Positions 1-8,269 of a stretch of DNA of 64,000 nucleotides are shown piece after piece. Below the pieces are notes generated by a model. The model saw nothing but the letters and a program-made list of their open reading frames with translations, did no database searches and was not told the origin of the DNA. Numbering within the stretch: position 1 is the stretch's first letter; each line of letters begins with the position of its first letter. Both the position numbers and the translations under genes were made by a program. The DNA is from Planctomycetota bacterium (GTDB lineage Bacteria > Planctomycetota > UBA1135 > UBA2386). The stretch lies in assembly GCA_016716265.1 (NCBI GenBank), contig JADJWQ010000006.1, forward strand, positions 1,701,501 to 1,765,500, given 5' to 3'.

Positions 1-1869
1 CCGCGCATCCCGCGGGAGCTCGAGCTGATCTGCGAGCACGCGCTCGAGAAGATCCCGGCCGAACGCTACCCCTCGGCCGCAGCGATGGCCGCGGACCTGC
101 GCAGCTTCCTGCGTCACGAGCCGATCTCGGTGAGCGCGCCCGGACCGCTCACGCGCGTGCGCAAGCTCGCGCGCCGGCACCGGGTGCTCCTGTCCCTGAT
201 CACGGTCACGGCCGTCGGGCTCGGAGTGGCGTACGCGTTGGCCGCCGAGTGGCGCCGCGCCGGCGTCGATGCGCAGCGCGAGCAGACGCTGCGCGCGGAG
301 CGCTTCGCGTTCGACGCGGTCGACAAGGTGCTCGAGCTCCTCGCCGACGAGCTGCCGCGCAGCGTGCAGTCGGACGCCGCTGCGCGCGACCGCATCCGCG
401 ACGCCGTGCGGCTCTACGAGGAGTACCTGCACGATGTCGGCGAGCAGCCGAACCTGCGCGCGACCGTCGCGAACGCGCTGCAGCGCGTGGCAGCGGTGTA
501 TCGCGAGCTCGGCCTGCTCGTCGAGGCGAACGCCGTGTGCGCGCGGTCGATCGCGCTCTGGCAGTCGCTGCTCGCCGAGGACGGCGTCGGCGCGCTGACC
601 CGGCTGGCGCTCGCCGACGCGTACCGCGTGCGCATGCGGATCGCCCAGCGCGCACTGGACGCCGACGCCGCGCGAGAGGCCTACGAGGCCGACGTGAGCG
701 CACGCCGGACCGTGCTCGCGCACGAGCCCGGCAACCGCGCCGCGCTCATCGGGCTCGGACGGACCAATGCCGACCGTGGCCGCGGGCTGTTCGACGGGGC
801 CGGGTCCCTGGCCGAAGCGCGCGCTGCGCTCGAGCAAGCCCGCGCCATCTGGACGCAGATCGACGCGCCGACCTCCGACGACCCGGGGCTGCGGCTGATC
901 GCGCTGCAGACCGACACCGGACTCGCCTACGTCGAGCACCGGGCCGGCCGCTTCGCCGAGGCGCGCACGGCATTCGCAGCCGCGCTCGCCGCGGCGGAGG
1001 CCGACCCGAAGGCCGCCGAACCTGACGCGGTCGAATGGCAGATCCAGCTCGCCGAGTGCGCGTTCGGGCTCGGCGTCGCGTGCCGCGACCTCGGCGACCG
1101 GAAGGCAGCCGTCACCAATCTGCGGCGCGCACTCGAATTGCAGGATGGCATCCGGCAGCGGCTGCCGGGACGCATCGACAATCGCCGGCGGACGATCGCC
1201 ACCCGCACGACGTTGGGCGGGGTGCTCCTGGGTCAGGGCGACAAGGCCGGCGCGGCGGCGGAATTCGAGCCTGCGCTCGCGGAGCTTCGCGCCCTCGCCC
1301 TGGTCGACGGCACCTCGACGCGCGCGGCGCAGCAGCTCGCGAACCTCGAGAACCACCTGGCCGCCACCTGCTTTCGTGGCTCGGAGCCACCGGACGAGGC
1401 GGTGTTCGCACATTACGACGCGGCGGTCGAGGCCCTCGAGGGCGCCCTGCGGGACACGTCCGAGGTGCCGGCGATCCGCACCAACCTGGGCGCGACGTTC
1501 GGCAATGCCGCTGCCGCTCATCTGCTGCGCGGCGAACTCGATCCTGCGCTCACCACCGTCGATCGGGCGATCGCGGAACAGCGCGCGGCGATCGCAGCCG
1601 ACCCGGAACGCGACACGGCGCGCGACTTCCTGCGCAACCACCACCTGCTGCGCGCGCAGATCCTGCTCGAGCGGGGCGAACTAGACAGCGCGGTGCGGGC
1701 CATCGACGCGAGCCTGGATTGGTCCAGGACACCGAAGGACCTCGGCCCGGCGGCGGTGGTCATGGATCAGTGCGCCGCGGCGACGACCGATGCCGAGGCC
1801 CGCCGCGCGCTGCGCGAGCGCGCCGCGGCGCTGCGCGAGCGGGCCGCCGCAATGCGGAGCGGACGATGA
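1..1869 (+). CDS. Serine/threonine protein kinase with TPR region (3' part)
   Basis: The reading frame is open from base 1, so the gene starts outside the window. The first 40 residues look like the end of a Hanks-type kinase C-lobe (a pattern such as AL.K.P..RY.SA followed by MA.DLR.FL). A basic stretch and one membrane segment follow at about residues 62-82 (LLSLITVTAVGLGVAYA). The remaining 500 residues are alanine-rich helical repeats of TPR type. This kinase-membrane-TPR order is standard for planctomycete kinases: the kinase sits in the cytoplasm and the repeats lie outside it. The catalytic residues are not in the window. The stop codon overlaps the start of the next gene, a sigma factor (ATGA), so the two are almost certainly co-transcribed and may act together. 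Substrates are unknown. Confidence 0.85.
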   Translation, partial: PRIPRELELICEHALEKIPAERYPSAAAMAADLRSFLRHEPISVSAPGPLTRVRKLARRHRVLLSLITVTAVGLGVAYALAAEWRRAGVDAQREQTLRAERFAFDAVDKVLELLADELPRSVQSDAAARDRIRDAVRLYEEYLHDVGEQPNLRATVANALQRVAAVYRELGLLVEANAVCARSIALWQSLLAEDGVGALTRLALADAYRVRMRIAQRALDADAAREAYEADVSARRTVLAHEPGNRAALIGLGRTNADRGRGLFDGAGSLAEARAALEQARAIWTQIDAPTSDDPGLRLIALQTDTGLAYVEHRAGRFAEARTAFAAALAAAEADPKAAEPDAVEWQIQLAECAFGLGVACRDLGDRKAAVTNLRRALELQDGIRQRLPGRIDNRRRTIATRTTLGGVLLGQGDKAGAAAEFEPALAELRALALVDGTSTRAAQQLANLENHLAATCFRGSEPPDEAVFAHYDAAVEALEGALRDTSEVPAIRTNLGATFGNAAAAHLLRGELDPALTTVDRAIAEQRAAIAADPERDTARDFLRNHHLLRAQILLERGELDSAVRAIDASLDWSRTPKDLGPAAVVMDQCAAATTDAEARRALRERAAALRERAAAMRSGR

Positions 1870-2465
1870 CGACGACTTCCCGAGACACCGACCCGCCGGA
1901 GCTGCCGCCGGCGTTCGAGGAGCTGGTGCAGCGCAACCTGGAGTGGGCACGGCAATTCGTCAGCCGCCGCCTGCGCCAGCCGCTGCGCGGCGACGCCGAC
2001 TCGATCGACTTCGTACAGGAGGCGGTGCTGTCCATCGTGCGCCGCGGCGTGCCGGAGCTACCCGACGACGAGGAGTTCCGCGCCCTGCTGTCGCGAGTCC
2101 TCGAGCACGACCTGCGCGACCGCCACCGGTACGTGCACCGCGAGTGCCGCGACGTCGGGCGCGTGCTGGGCCGCCTCTCCGACACGGTGCTGCGCGTCGA
2201 TCCACCGGCCCGCTCGGTGACCAGCCCGACCGCGCGCGTCGACCGCGACGAGCGCCAGGCGTGGATCCGCCTGGCCCTGGAGCTGCTCGGCAGCGAGGAC
2301 CGCGAGGTCATCAAGCTGCGCGAGTGGGACGAGCTCACGTTCGAGCAGATCGGTGCGCGCCTCGAGATCACTCCGGCCGCGGCGCGCATGCGCTATCAGC
2401 GCGCGCTACCGCGCCTGGCGAGGAAGGTCGAGGCGCTGCGCCTCGGGCCGCGGCGGCGGTCGTAG
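1866..2465 (+). CDS. ECF-like RNA polymerase sigma factor
   Basis: A 199-residue sigma-70 family protein that would direct RNA polymerase to specific promoters. Region 2 lies at about residues 20-95 and includes DSIDFVQEAVLSIVRR. Region 4 lies at about residues 130-190, with LELLGSEDREVIKLREWD and the helix-turn-helix TFEQIGARLEITPAAARMR. The ATG overlaps the stop of the upstream kinase gene as ATGA, which fixes the start and implies translational coupling. In planctomycetes such sigma factors are often paired with kinase-TPR proteins, and the kinase may control this one; that is inference. No anti-sigma gene is adjacent. Confidence 0.88.
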   Translation: MTTTSRDTDPPELPPAFEELVQRNLEWARQFVSRRLRQPLRGDADSIDFVQEAVLSIVRRGVPELPDDEEFRALLSRVLEHDLRDRHRYVHRECRDVGRVLGRLSDTVLRVDPPARSVTSPTARVDRDERQAWIRLALELLGSEDREVIKLREWDELTFEQIGARLEITPAAARMRYQRALPRLARKVEALRLGPRRRS

Positions 2466-2893
2466 CCGCCAGCTGCTGGGCGCAGGCGGCGACGGTCGGG
2501 TCGGCGATGACGACCGAAAGCGCCGCGGGCCGCGGCGCGGCGCCCGGGGGCCATACGGGAGTGCGCACGGCACCGGGCCGTGCGCCCGGCCCGCCGGGCC
2601 CCAGGTGCTGCAGGCTCCCGGTCGATCGCGTCGATTGCCGCGATGACGTCGGCGGTCCCGTCCAGGCTGCGTCGGAACTGGACGACGCTGCGGGCTTCGA
2701 GCAGCAGAGGGCTTGCGCTCCGTCGGTCGCGACGTCCCTGTCGCCGGCGCCCTGCTCGGACCGAAGCCCCCTCGATGTTCGACTCGCGCAGGCGGCGCGC
2801 CGTCGCGCCCTCGCCCCGGTCTCGACCCGACTCGCCCCCCCTGCTCGGACGGAGAGATCCGAGTGCGGGGAGCTCGACGGAGGAGACTCCGTA
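2466..2893. other. Non-coding gap between convergent genes
   Basis: About 430 bp of GC-rich DNA between the sigma gene and the 3' end of the beta-propeller gene on the other strand. Reading frames here have arginine- and proline-rich shadow translations. No RNA gene, clear terminator or repeat was recognised. Confidence 0.5.
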
Positions 2894-4264
2894 TCAGTGC
2901 GCCACGAACACGTCGGCCATCCCGTTGGTGTCGCCGGCCACCAGGTTGGTGGCGCTCGAGCCGAACACCAGCGCGGTCCCGTCGGCGGAGACCAGGGTCT
3001 GCCATGGGAACGCCGCGCCGTCCGGCCAGGCGCCCCCGAGGCCCACGCTGGCCAGCGCCACCAGGCCGGTCACGGAGTCGCGGACGAACACGCCGCTGAG
3101 CAGGGCCGGGGAGCCGGCCACCAGGTTGGTGGAACCGCTCACGAAGGTGACGAAGCGACCGTCGGCACTCGAGCCGATCATGCCGACCCCGATGCCGTGG
3201 TCGGCGAGGTCGCCGTTCGGCCCGAGGCTGATGATCGCGGTGGTGCCGGTCGTGCGGTCGTAGCGGAAGGCCTGGTAGTAGTAATTGTCGTTCGCGTCGC
3301 GTGGCGCGCCGGCGGGCAGCAGGTCGGCCGACCGCGATACGTAGGTTGCATAGCGGCCGTCGCCGCTGATCGACTGCGTGCCGAGCATGATCCCGCCCGT
3401 GCTCTCGCCGCCGGCCGGCGTCAGGTTCACGCGCGTCGTGGTGCCGGCGACGAGGTCGCGCACGAACACGTCGGCGACGCCGTTGCGGTCGCCGTTGACG
3501 AGATCGCTGGCCACCGAGACGAACACGACGCAGTGGCCGTCCGCGCTCAGCGCCCCGTTGGTCAGGACCCGGGACTCGCCGTTGGCCTCGCGGCCCGCCG
3601 AGTCGACGCTGGCGCGCACGTTGGTCCTCGTCCACAGGTCGCGCACGAACACGTCGGCGGTCCGGTTGCGGTCGCTCGCGACCAGGTTGGACGCGAAGGA
3701 GTAGAAGGCCACGTAGCGGCCGTCGGCGCTCAGGGACGCATACCAGCTGTCGCCGTTGGGCGCGCCGTCGGACGACGACAGGCTGATGCGCTCGGTGGTC
3801 CCGAGCTGCCGGTCGCGCAGGTAGACGTCGCCACGGGCGCCGCCGCCCTTCTCGCCGTCGATCAGCTTCTTGCCGGCGGTCGAGAATGCGACGTAGCGGC
3901 CGTCGCCGCTGACGGCCACGTCGAAGCAGCCGCGGCCGTACTTGTCGGGCAGCATCTGCGCGCCGGAGGTGGACACGTTGACGCGCTCGGTGGTGCCCGT
4001 GGCCAGGTCACGCACGAACACGTCACTGACGCCGTTGCTGTCGCCGGGCACGAGGTTGCTCGCGTTGCTCACGAAGGCGACGAACCGGCCGTCGGCCGAC
4101 ACCGCCATGGTGTTGCCGCTGGCGGAGATCGGCGTCGGCGCGTTGGCCTCGGCGCCGGTCGAGGACAGGCTGGCGCGGGCGATCGCGATCTGGGCCGGGA
4201 GAGCCCATGCGCCGAGCGTCAGGACGGCCACGGTCGAGAGGGTGCGTGCGATTCGGGGATCCAT
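2894..4264 (-). CDS. Secreted seven-repeat beta-propeller protein (TolB/PD40-like)
   Basis: A 456-residue protein with an N-terminal export signal (MDPRIARTLSTVAVLTLG, cleavage probably near LPAQ). The mature part is built from seven repeats of about 50-60 residues. Each repeat has a core such as SADGRYVAFYS, often followed by NLV.GD.NG..DVFVRD and TGTT, which is the pattern of WD40-like/TolB propellers, so one seven-bladed propeller is likely. The chosen ATG has a GGAG ribosome site 7 bases upstream; an upstream extension of the frame runs into shared promoter DNA. The gene is divergent from the chimeric sigma gene at 4449 and parallels the propeller gene at 5000-7444. Ligand and role are unknown. 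Confidence 0.85.
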   Translation of the reverse strand: MDPRIARTLSTVAVLTLGAWALPAQIAIARASLSSTGAEANAPTPISASGNTMAVSADGRFVAFVSNASNLVPGDSNGVSDVFVRDLATGTTERVNVSTSGAQMLPDKYGRGCFDVAVSGDGRYVAFSTAGKKLIDGEKGGGARGDVYLRDRQLGTTERISLSSSDGAPNGDSWYASLSADGRYVAFYSFASNLVASDRNRTADVFVRDLWTRTNVRASVDSAGREANGESRVLTNGALSADGHCVVFVSVASDLVNGDRNGVADVFVRDLVAGTTTRVNLTPAGGESTGGIMLGTQSISGDGRYATYVSRSADLLPAGAPRDANDNYYYQAFRYDRTTGTTAIISLGPNGDLADHGIGVGMIGSSADGRFVTFVSGSTNLVAGSPALLSGVFVRDSVTGLVALASVGLGGAWPDGAAFPWQTLVSADGTALVFGSSATNLVAGDTNGMADVFVAH

Positions 4265-4338
4265 GGGGTTGCTCCTTTGCAGGCGGTGCCTCCCGCCCTG
4301 GATGCGGCAGCGGCAGGTCTGCGGCGCTCCCGCGGCAT

Positions 4339-4448
4339 CCCCCCGGACGCCAACCACGGACGGCGCATGCCAGGAGATTCCTCGGTCCCCGCACTCCGCC
4401 GCAGGGGACCCTTCCTGGACCCGCCACCGCTGGCTAGAACTCCGGCGA
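4339..4448. promoter_or_regulatory. Conserved 110-bp divergent promoter block, copy 1
   Basis: This stretch directly upstream of the sigma-like gene at 4449 is nearly identical in sequence and identical in length to 7522-7631, upstream of the sigma gene at 7632. Similarity stops abruptly on the side of the propeller gene, although both loci have a propeller gene there. It probably holds the promoter of the sigma genes, perhaps autoregulated. No canonical -35/-10 pair was identified. Confidence 0.5.
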
Positions 4449-4994
4449 GTGTCGGACCCGCGAGACGCACCCCGAGACCTCGGCAACCTCGCCGAAGGCG
4501 AGTTCGCCAGGGTCTACGACCAGCTGCGGGCCGTGGCCCGCCGGATGCTCCTCGACCAGAAGCCGGGTCACACCCTGCAGGCGACGGCGCTCGTCCACGA
4601 GGCCTGGCTGCGGCTACTGCGCAGCGGCTCGCCGGGCGTCGACGGCGAGGGACACTTCCACCGCCTCGCCGCCGTGGCAATGCGCCACATCCTGATCGAC
4701 CACGCGCGTCGGCGTGGCCGGCAGAAGCGCGCCGACCCCGCCCGGCGGCTCTCGCTCGATGCGGTCGAGCTCGCGAGCGAGGACCGCACGGACGACATCC
4801 TCGACGTCGACGCGGCGATCGAGCGGCTGCGCGCTGCGGAGCCGCTGCTGCTCGCGGCTGCCGAACACCTCCCAGCCCACCTGCCGATGCCCTACGGCAG
4901 AGCGCGCGCGCAGAGCACGACGCGTCTCGTCGACCTGTACACGCGCTGGGGCAAGCCGGACGAGGCCGAGCGCTGGCGCCAGCGCGCGCGGTGA
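4449..4994 (+). pseudogene. Chimera: ECF sigma factor region 2 joined to a kinase-TPR tail
   Basis: The first 131 codons match the intact sigma factor at 7632-8180 almost residue for residue (MSDPRDAPRDLGNL, LVHEAWLRLL, RHILIDHARRRGRQKR). After DAAIERLRAAEP the sequence switches, in frame, to a different tail that ends LYTRWGKPDEAERWRQRAR. That tail resembles the C-terminal end of the kinase-TPR protein at 8270-12292 (EPLLAE..., ending in PEAAAPWREKLA). Sigma region 4, which should bind the -35 element, is therefore missing, and so is the kinase. The break lies near 4843 at a short GAGCC match, which suggests a microhomology deletion of several kilobases. The start is GTG, as in the intact copy. 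It may still be expressed but should not work as a normal sigma factor. Confidence 0.75.
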
Positions 4995-4999
4995 GCGCG

Positions 5000-7444
5000 T
5001 CAGCCGCCGAGCAGCGCGAGGATCGCCTCGGCGTCGGCGATCAGGCCGTCGGCGACGTCGACCGGCAGGCTCCGGCCGCTCTGCGCGCGCACCTCCTGGA
5101 TGAACGCGCGCAGGCAGTTCGCCGCCGAGCTGCGGTTCCCCTGCAGCGAGTACCACAGCGCGTCCTGCACCGCCGTCAGCTTCGCGTCGAGGCTCACCAC
5201 GATCCCGTGCCGGATGTCCAGGTTGTGCACCCGGTTCAACAGGTCGTTCAAAGCACTCATCGCCGGCCACTCGACCACCACGAACGGCGAGAACGACCGC
5301 ACCACGCCGCAGATCCGGTTGGTCGCCGGGTCCCGCGTCGTCGTCACGTTCACCCACTGACCGTGCTCGTAGTGCAGGAGCTGCAGCGTGGTCTCGTCGA
5401 CGAACGTCGTCCCCGTGTAGTCGATGCAGATCTCGACGTTGCCCGCGAAGTCCGCCGTCGTCGTGACCTCGTAGTAGACCCCGGCGCCACCGAGCTGGAA
5501 GCCCGAGGGGATCGCCGGGCCGGTCGTGCTGGTCGTCACCGTCGTGTCGCCCGCCGCGGTCACGTTGTCGAAGGTCAAGGTCACCGGTGACGTGCCAGTC
5601 ACCGGATCGGTCGGCGTCGCGACGACGTTCGCGCCGTCGGCGGTGTTGAGGACGCAGAACGTCGAGACGTTTCGGTCCGTCGTCAGCAACACCGTCTGCG
5701 GATGGCCCGCCGAGACCATGTCGACGTGGACGAGACTGCCCGCTTCCGGAGCGACCGACGTGAGAGCCCAGGCGTAGAGGCCGCGGGCGTCGGCCGTCGC
5801 TCGAACGTGGGATCCGTAGACGCGAGCGGGGAACAGCAACTCTGTCTCCTGCTGCCAGACCTCACCCGCAGCCAGTCCGAACGCGCCGACCGCGACGCCA
5901 GGAGGCCCCACGGGATTCCACGCCTTGGCCATCAACCGGCCTGCCGCGAAGTCGACGCCGAAGCGGTTCTCGACGTCGCTGAGGTAGGGGATCGTGTCAC
6001 CGACGCGCCGGACGAACTCATCGGTCGTCAGGCCGGTCGCGAGATGGACCCGCGCCAGGGCGACGCCAGGACGGGGGTCAGCGACGTACGCGTAGCCTTC
6101 GGCGTCGTCGACGGAGAAGTTTGGGGCGCTCCCAATTTGGAACGAACCGATCGGGCGCACGAAGCCCGACGCGAGGTCGATGTCGACGAGCTGACCGCCA
6201 GGAGACCCATCGGAGCGGCCGAAGTACAGGTGCGCCCCGTCCCGCGAGGCATGGACGCAGCTGAGGAAGTCCCATGGTACATCGGAGAACACGGTGTCGA
6301 GCTCACCGGTCGCGACGTCGACGGAGAGCACCCGCGGCGGGTACAGGATCGCACGGCTGCCGGTCGCCGCTCGCCAGACGTCGACCCGGCGGCGGTCGGG
6401 GTCGATGACGTACGCAGTGCTACCGACGACGTCGATGTCCTGCAGGCGCGGCAGCCCGCGGTCGACCCGCCGCAGGGCACCCGACGCCACATCGAGCGAG
6501 AACAGCCCCGCCACGTTGGTCAACAGCAGGGTGTCCGCGTCGAGAAAGGACGCAGCTCGGAACGGATAAGCGCTCGCACGCACCTGCACCCACCACTGGG
6601 GCCCCGACGACCAATCGAGATCCGTCACCAGGGACGGTTCCTCGAGCGCGAGTCTGCTCCTGACTGCAACGCGGCTGCCGTCGGGACTGATCGCCATGAG
6701 GCTGTCGGTCGACCATCCGTAGTAGGTCGGGGGTGAGCTCGGGCTCGAGAGTGCCACCGACCCGGAGACGCCTCCGTCATCGAAGAACAGCGTCTGACCG
6801 TCTGGCGACAACTCGACGCCAGCTCGGTCGGGTTGGTAGTAGCTCCAAAGGAACGGCACGAGCCCCGAAGGAGCGCCTGTGCCCACGTCGATCGCGATCA
6901 CGTTGTCCCACCCGCGCTCTGGCGCCCCGTAGACCGTCGTGCCGTCCGGGTGGATCGCGATGTTGCCGCCGGCCCACGCGATCCCGGTCGCGACGATCGT
7001 GCTGGAACCCGTGGCGAGATCGACAGCGAGCAACCGCCCGTTCTGCCCGGTGGCGAACCACCTACCTTCCGCCACATACGCGACGCGAGGCGGCCCACCG
7101 CCGTTCTCCGGCCGGAGCGCGAGCCCGAACGGTCGGCCGAGCCCGGTCGCGACCGTCGTGATCACGCCGGTCGACAGGTCGACGGTGGACAGCTCACCGG
7201 AGTCCTCCTCGACGACCCACGCGAGCCGACCGTGGACCGCGACCTGCCCGGCCCCGGCGAGCCCCTCGGTGACGGTCCGGCGCGCACCGGTCGCGAGGTC
7301 GTAGTGGGCGAGCTCGGCGCGGCTCGTCTCGTACATGTAGGCGACGCCCCCCTGCGCGCGGGCAGACCCGCCGAGCGCGACCAGCGCCGCGGCGACGACG
7401 GCCGCGCCGCCGAACGGAGACAGACGGAGTGTGATGCGGTCCAT
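5000..7444 (-). CDS. Large secreted beta-propeller protein with C-terminal FIMAH-like domain
   Basis: An 814-residue exported protein. The signal peptide spans about residues 1-29 (MDRITLRLSPFGGAAVVAAA, ending SARAQ). Residues 30-550 contain repeated propeller blades of YVTN/WD type (for example ELAHYDLATGARRTV and LLAVDLATGSSTIVATG). A beta-rich segment at about 580-730 follows, with TPTDPVTGTSPVTLTFDNV and ICIDYTGTTF. The last 70 residues (AFIQEVRAQSG, then LIADAEAILALL) resemble the FIMAH helical domain seen in extracellular enzymes. The ATG has an AGAGGA ribosome site. The gene is divergent from the intact sigma gene across the conserved block, so the two may share regulation. The stop lies 6 bp from the end of the chimera on the other strand. 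Confidence 0.82.
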   Translation of the reverse strand: MDRITLRLSPFGGAAVVAAALVALGGSARAQGGVAYMYETSRAELAHYDLATGARRTVTEGLAGAGQVAVHGRLAWVVEEDSGELSTVDLSTGVITTVATGLGRPFGLALRPENGGGPPRVAYVAEGRWFATGQNGRLLAVDLATGSSTIVATGIAWAGGNIAIHPDGTTVYGAPERGWDNVIAIDVGTGAPSGLVPFLWSYYQPDRAGVELSPDGQTLFFDDGGVSGSVALSSPSSPPTYYGWSTDSLMAISPDGSRVAVRSRLALEEPSLVTDLDWSSGPQWWVQVRASAYPFRAASFLDADTLLLTNVAGLFSLDVASGALRRVDRGLPRLQDIDVVGSTAYVIDPDRRRVDVWRAATGSRAILYPPRVLSVDVATGELDTVFSDVPWDFLSCVHASRDGAHLYFGRSDGSPGGQLVDIDLASGFVRPIGSFQIGSAPNFSVDDAEGYAYVADPRPGVALARVHLATGLTTDEFVRRVGDTIPYLSDVENRFGVDFAAGRLMAKAWNPVGPPGVAVGAFGLAAGEVWQQETELLFPARVYGSHVRATADARGLYAWALTSVAPEAGSLVHVDMVSAGHPQTVLLTTDRNVSTFCVLNTADGANVVATPTDPVTGTSPVTLTFDNVTAAGDTTVTTSTTGPAIPSGFQLGGAGVYYEVTTTADFAGNVEICIDYTGTTFVDETTLQLLHYEHGQWVNVTTTRDPATNRICGVVRSFSPFVVVEWPAMSALNDLLNRVHNLDIRHGIVVSLDAKLTAVQDALWYSLQGNRSSAANCLRAFIQEVRAQSGRSLPVDVADGLIADAEAILALLGG

Positions 7445-7521
7445 GGTGGGTTCCTCTCGTGCGGATTCCGGGGTCCGTCCGCCGCGGCGTCCTGCCGCCG
7501 GCCGGCCGTCCCGCGCCGCTG

Positions 7522-7631
7522 CCCCCCGGACGCCAACCACCGAAGGCGCATGCCAGAAGATTGTTCGGTCGCCACGCTCCGCCGCAGGGGTCCCTTCCGG
7601 CCCCCGCCACCGCTGGCTAGAACTCCGGCGA
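7522..7631. promoter_or_regulatory. Conserved 110-bp divergent promoter block, copy 2
   Basis: The counterpart of 4339-4448, with the same length and only scattered substitutions; it ends exactly at the GTG start of the sigma gene. The retained motif GCTAGAACTCCGGCGAGTG surrounds the start in both copies. No strong Shine-Dalgarno sequence is visible before the GTG. Confidence 0.5.
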
Positions 7632-8180
7632 GTGTCGGACCCGCGAGACGCACCCCGAGACCTCGGCAACCTCGCCGACGGCGAGTTCGCCAGGGTCTAC
7701 GACCAGCTGCGGGCCGTGGCCCGCCGGATGCTCCTCGACCAGAAGCCGGGTCACACCCTGCAGGCGACGGCGCTCGTCCACGAGGCCTGGCTGCGGCTAC
7801 TGCGCAGCGGCTCGCCGGGCGTCGACGGCGAGGGCCACTTCCACCGCCTCGCCGCCGTGGCAATGCGCCACATCCTGATCGACCACGCGCGTCGGCGTGG
7901 CCGGCAGAAGCGCGGCGGCCCCGTCCGGCGCCTCTCGCTCGACGCGGTCGAGCTCGCGAGCGAGGACCGCACGGACGACATCCTCGACGTCGACGCGGCG
8001 ATCGAGCGGCTGCGCGCTGCGGAGCCCGAGCTGGCCGAGCTCGTGCAGCTGCGCTTCTTCGCGGGGCTCAAGGTCGAGGAGGTCGCCGTGGTGTTGGGGC
8101 GGCCGCTGCGCACGCTCTACCGTGACTGGGACCTGGCCAAGGCCATGCTGCTGCGCGAGCTGCGCGTCGCGGGGGAGTGA
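7632..8180 (+). CDS. ECF-like RNA polymerase sigma factor
   Basis: A 182-residue sigma factor of the ECF-like group common next to planctomycete kinases. Region 2 covers about residues 10-90 (EFARVYDQLRAVARRMLL, LVHEAWLRLL). Region 4 covers about residues 125-178 and is intact (LAELVQLRFFAGLKVEEVA, then the recognition helix RPLRTLYRDWDLAKAMLL). The start is GTG, chosen because similarity to the copy at 4449 begins there. The stop lies 89 bp before the kinase start and overlaps an alternative GTG of that gene. Expected role: transcribing a small regulon, possibly under control of the downstream kinase. Confidence 0.88.
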   Translation: MSDPRDAPRDLGNLADGEFARVYDQLRAVARRMLLDQKPGHTLQATALVHEAWLRLLRSGSPGVDGEGHFHRLAAVAMRHILIDHARRRGRQKRGGPVRRLSLDAVELASEDRTDDILDVDAAIERLRAAEPELAELVQLRFFAGLKVEEVAVVLGRPLRTLYRDWDLAKAMLLRELRVAGE

Positions 8181-8269
8181 ATGGGCCGCGGTCGGGCGGC
8201 ATTCGTTGGCAGTCGCCCGGCCGATTCGGCGTCCGGAGCCGCGGACATCCGTCACGGGAGCCCCTGCCG

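Noticed and set aside
1790..5590. Very long open frame of 1266 codons on the plus strand
   Set aside because: It overlaps the sigma factor and the opposite-strand propeller genes. Its product is an arginine/alanine/glycine-rich shadow with no domain pattern, typical of very high GC DNA.
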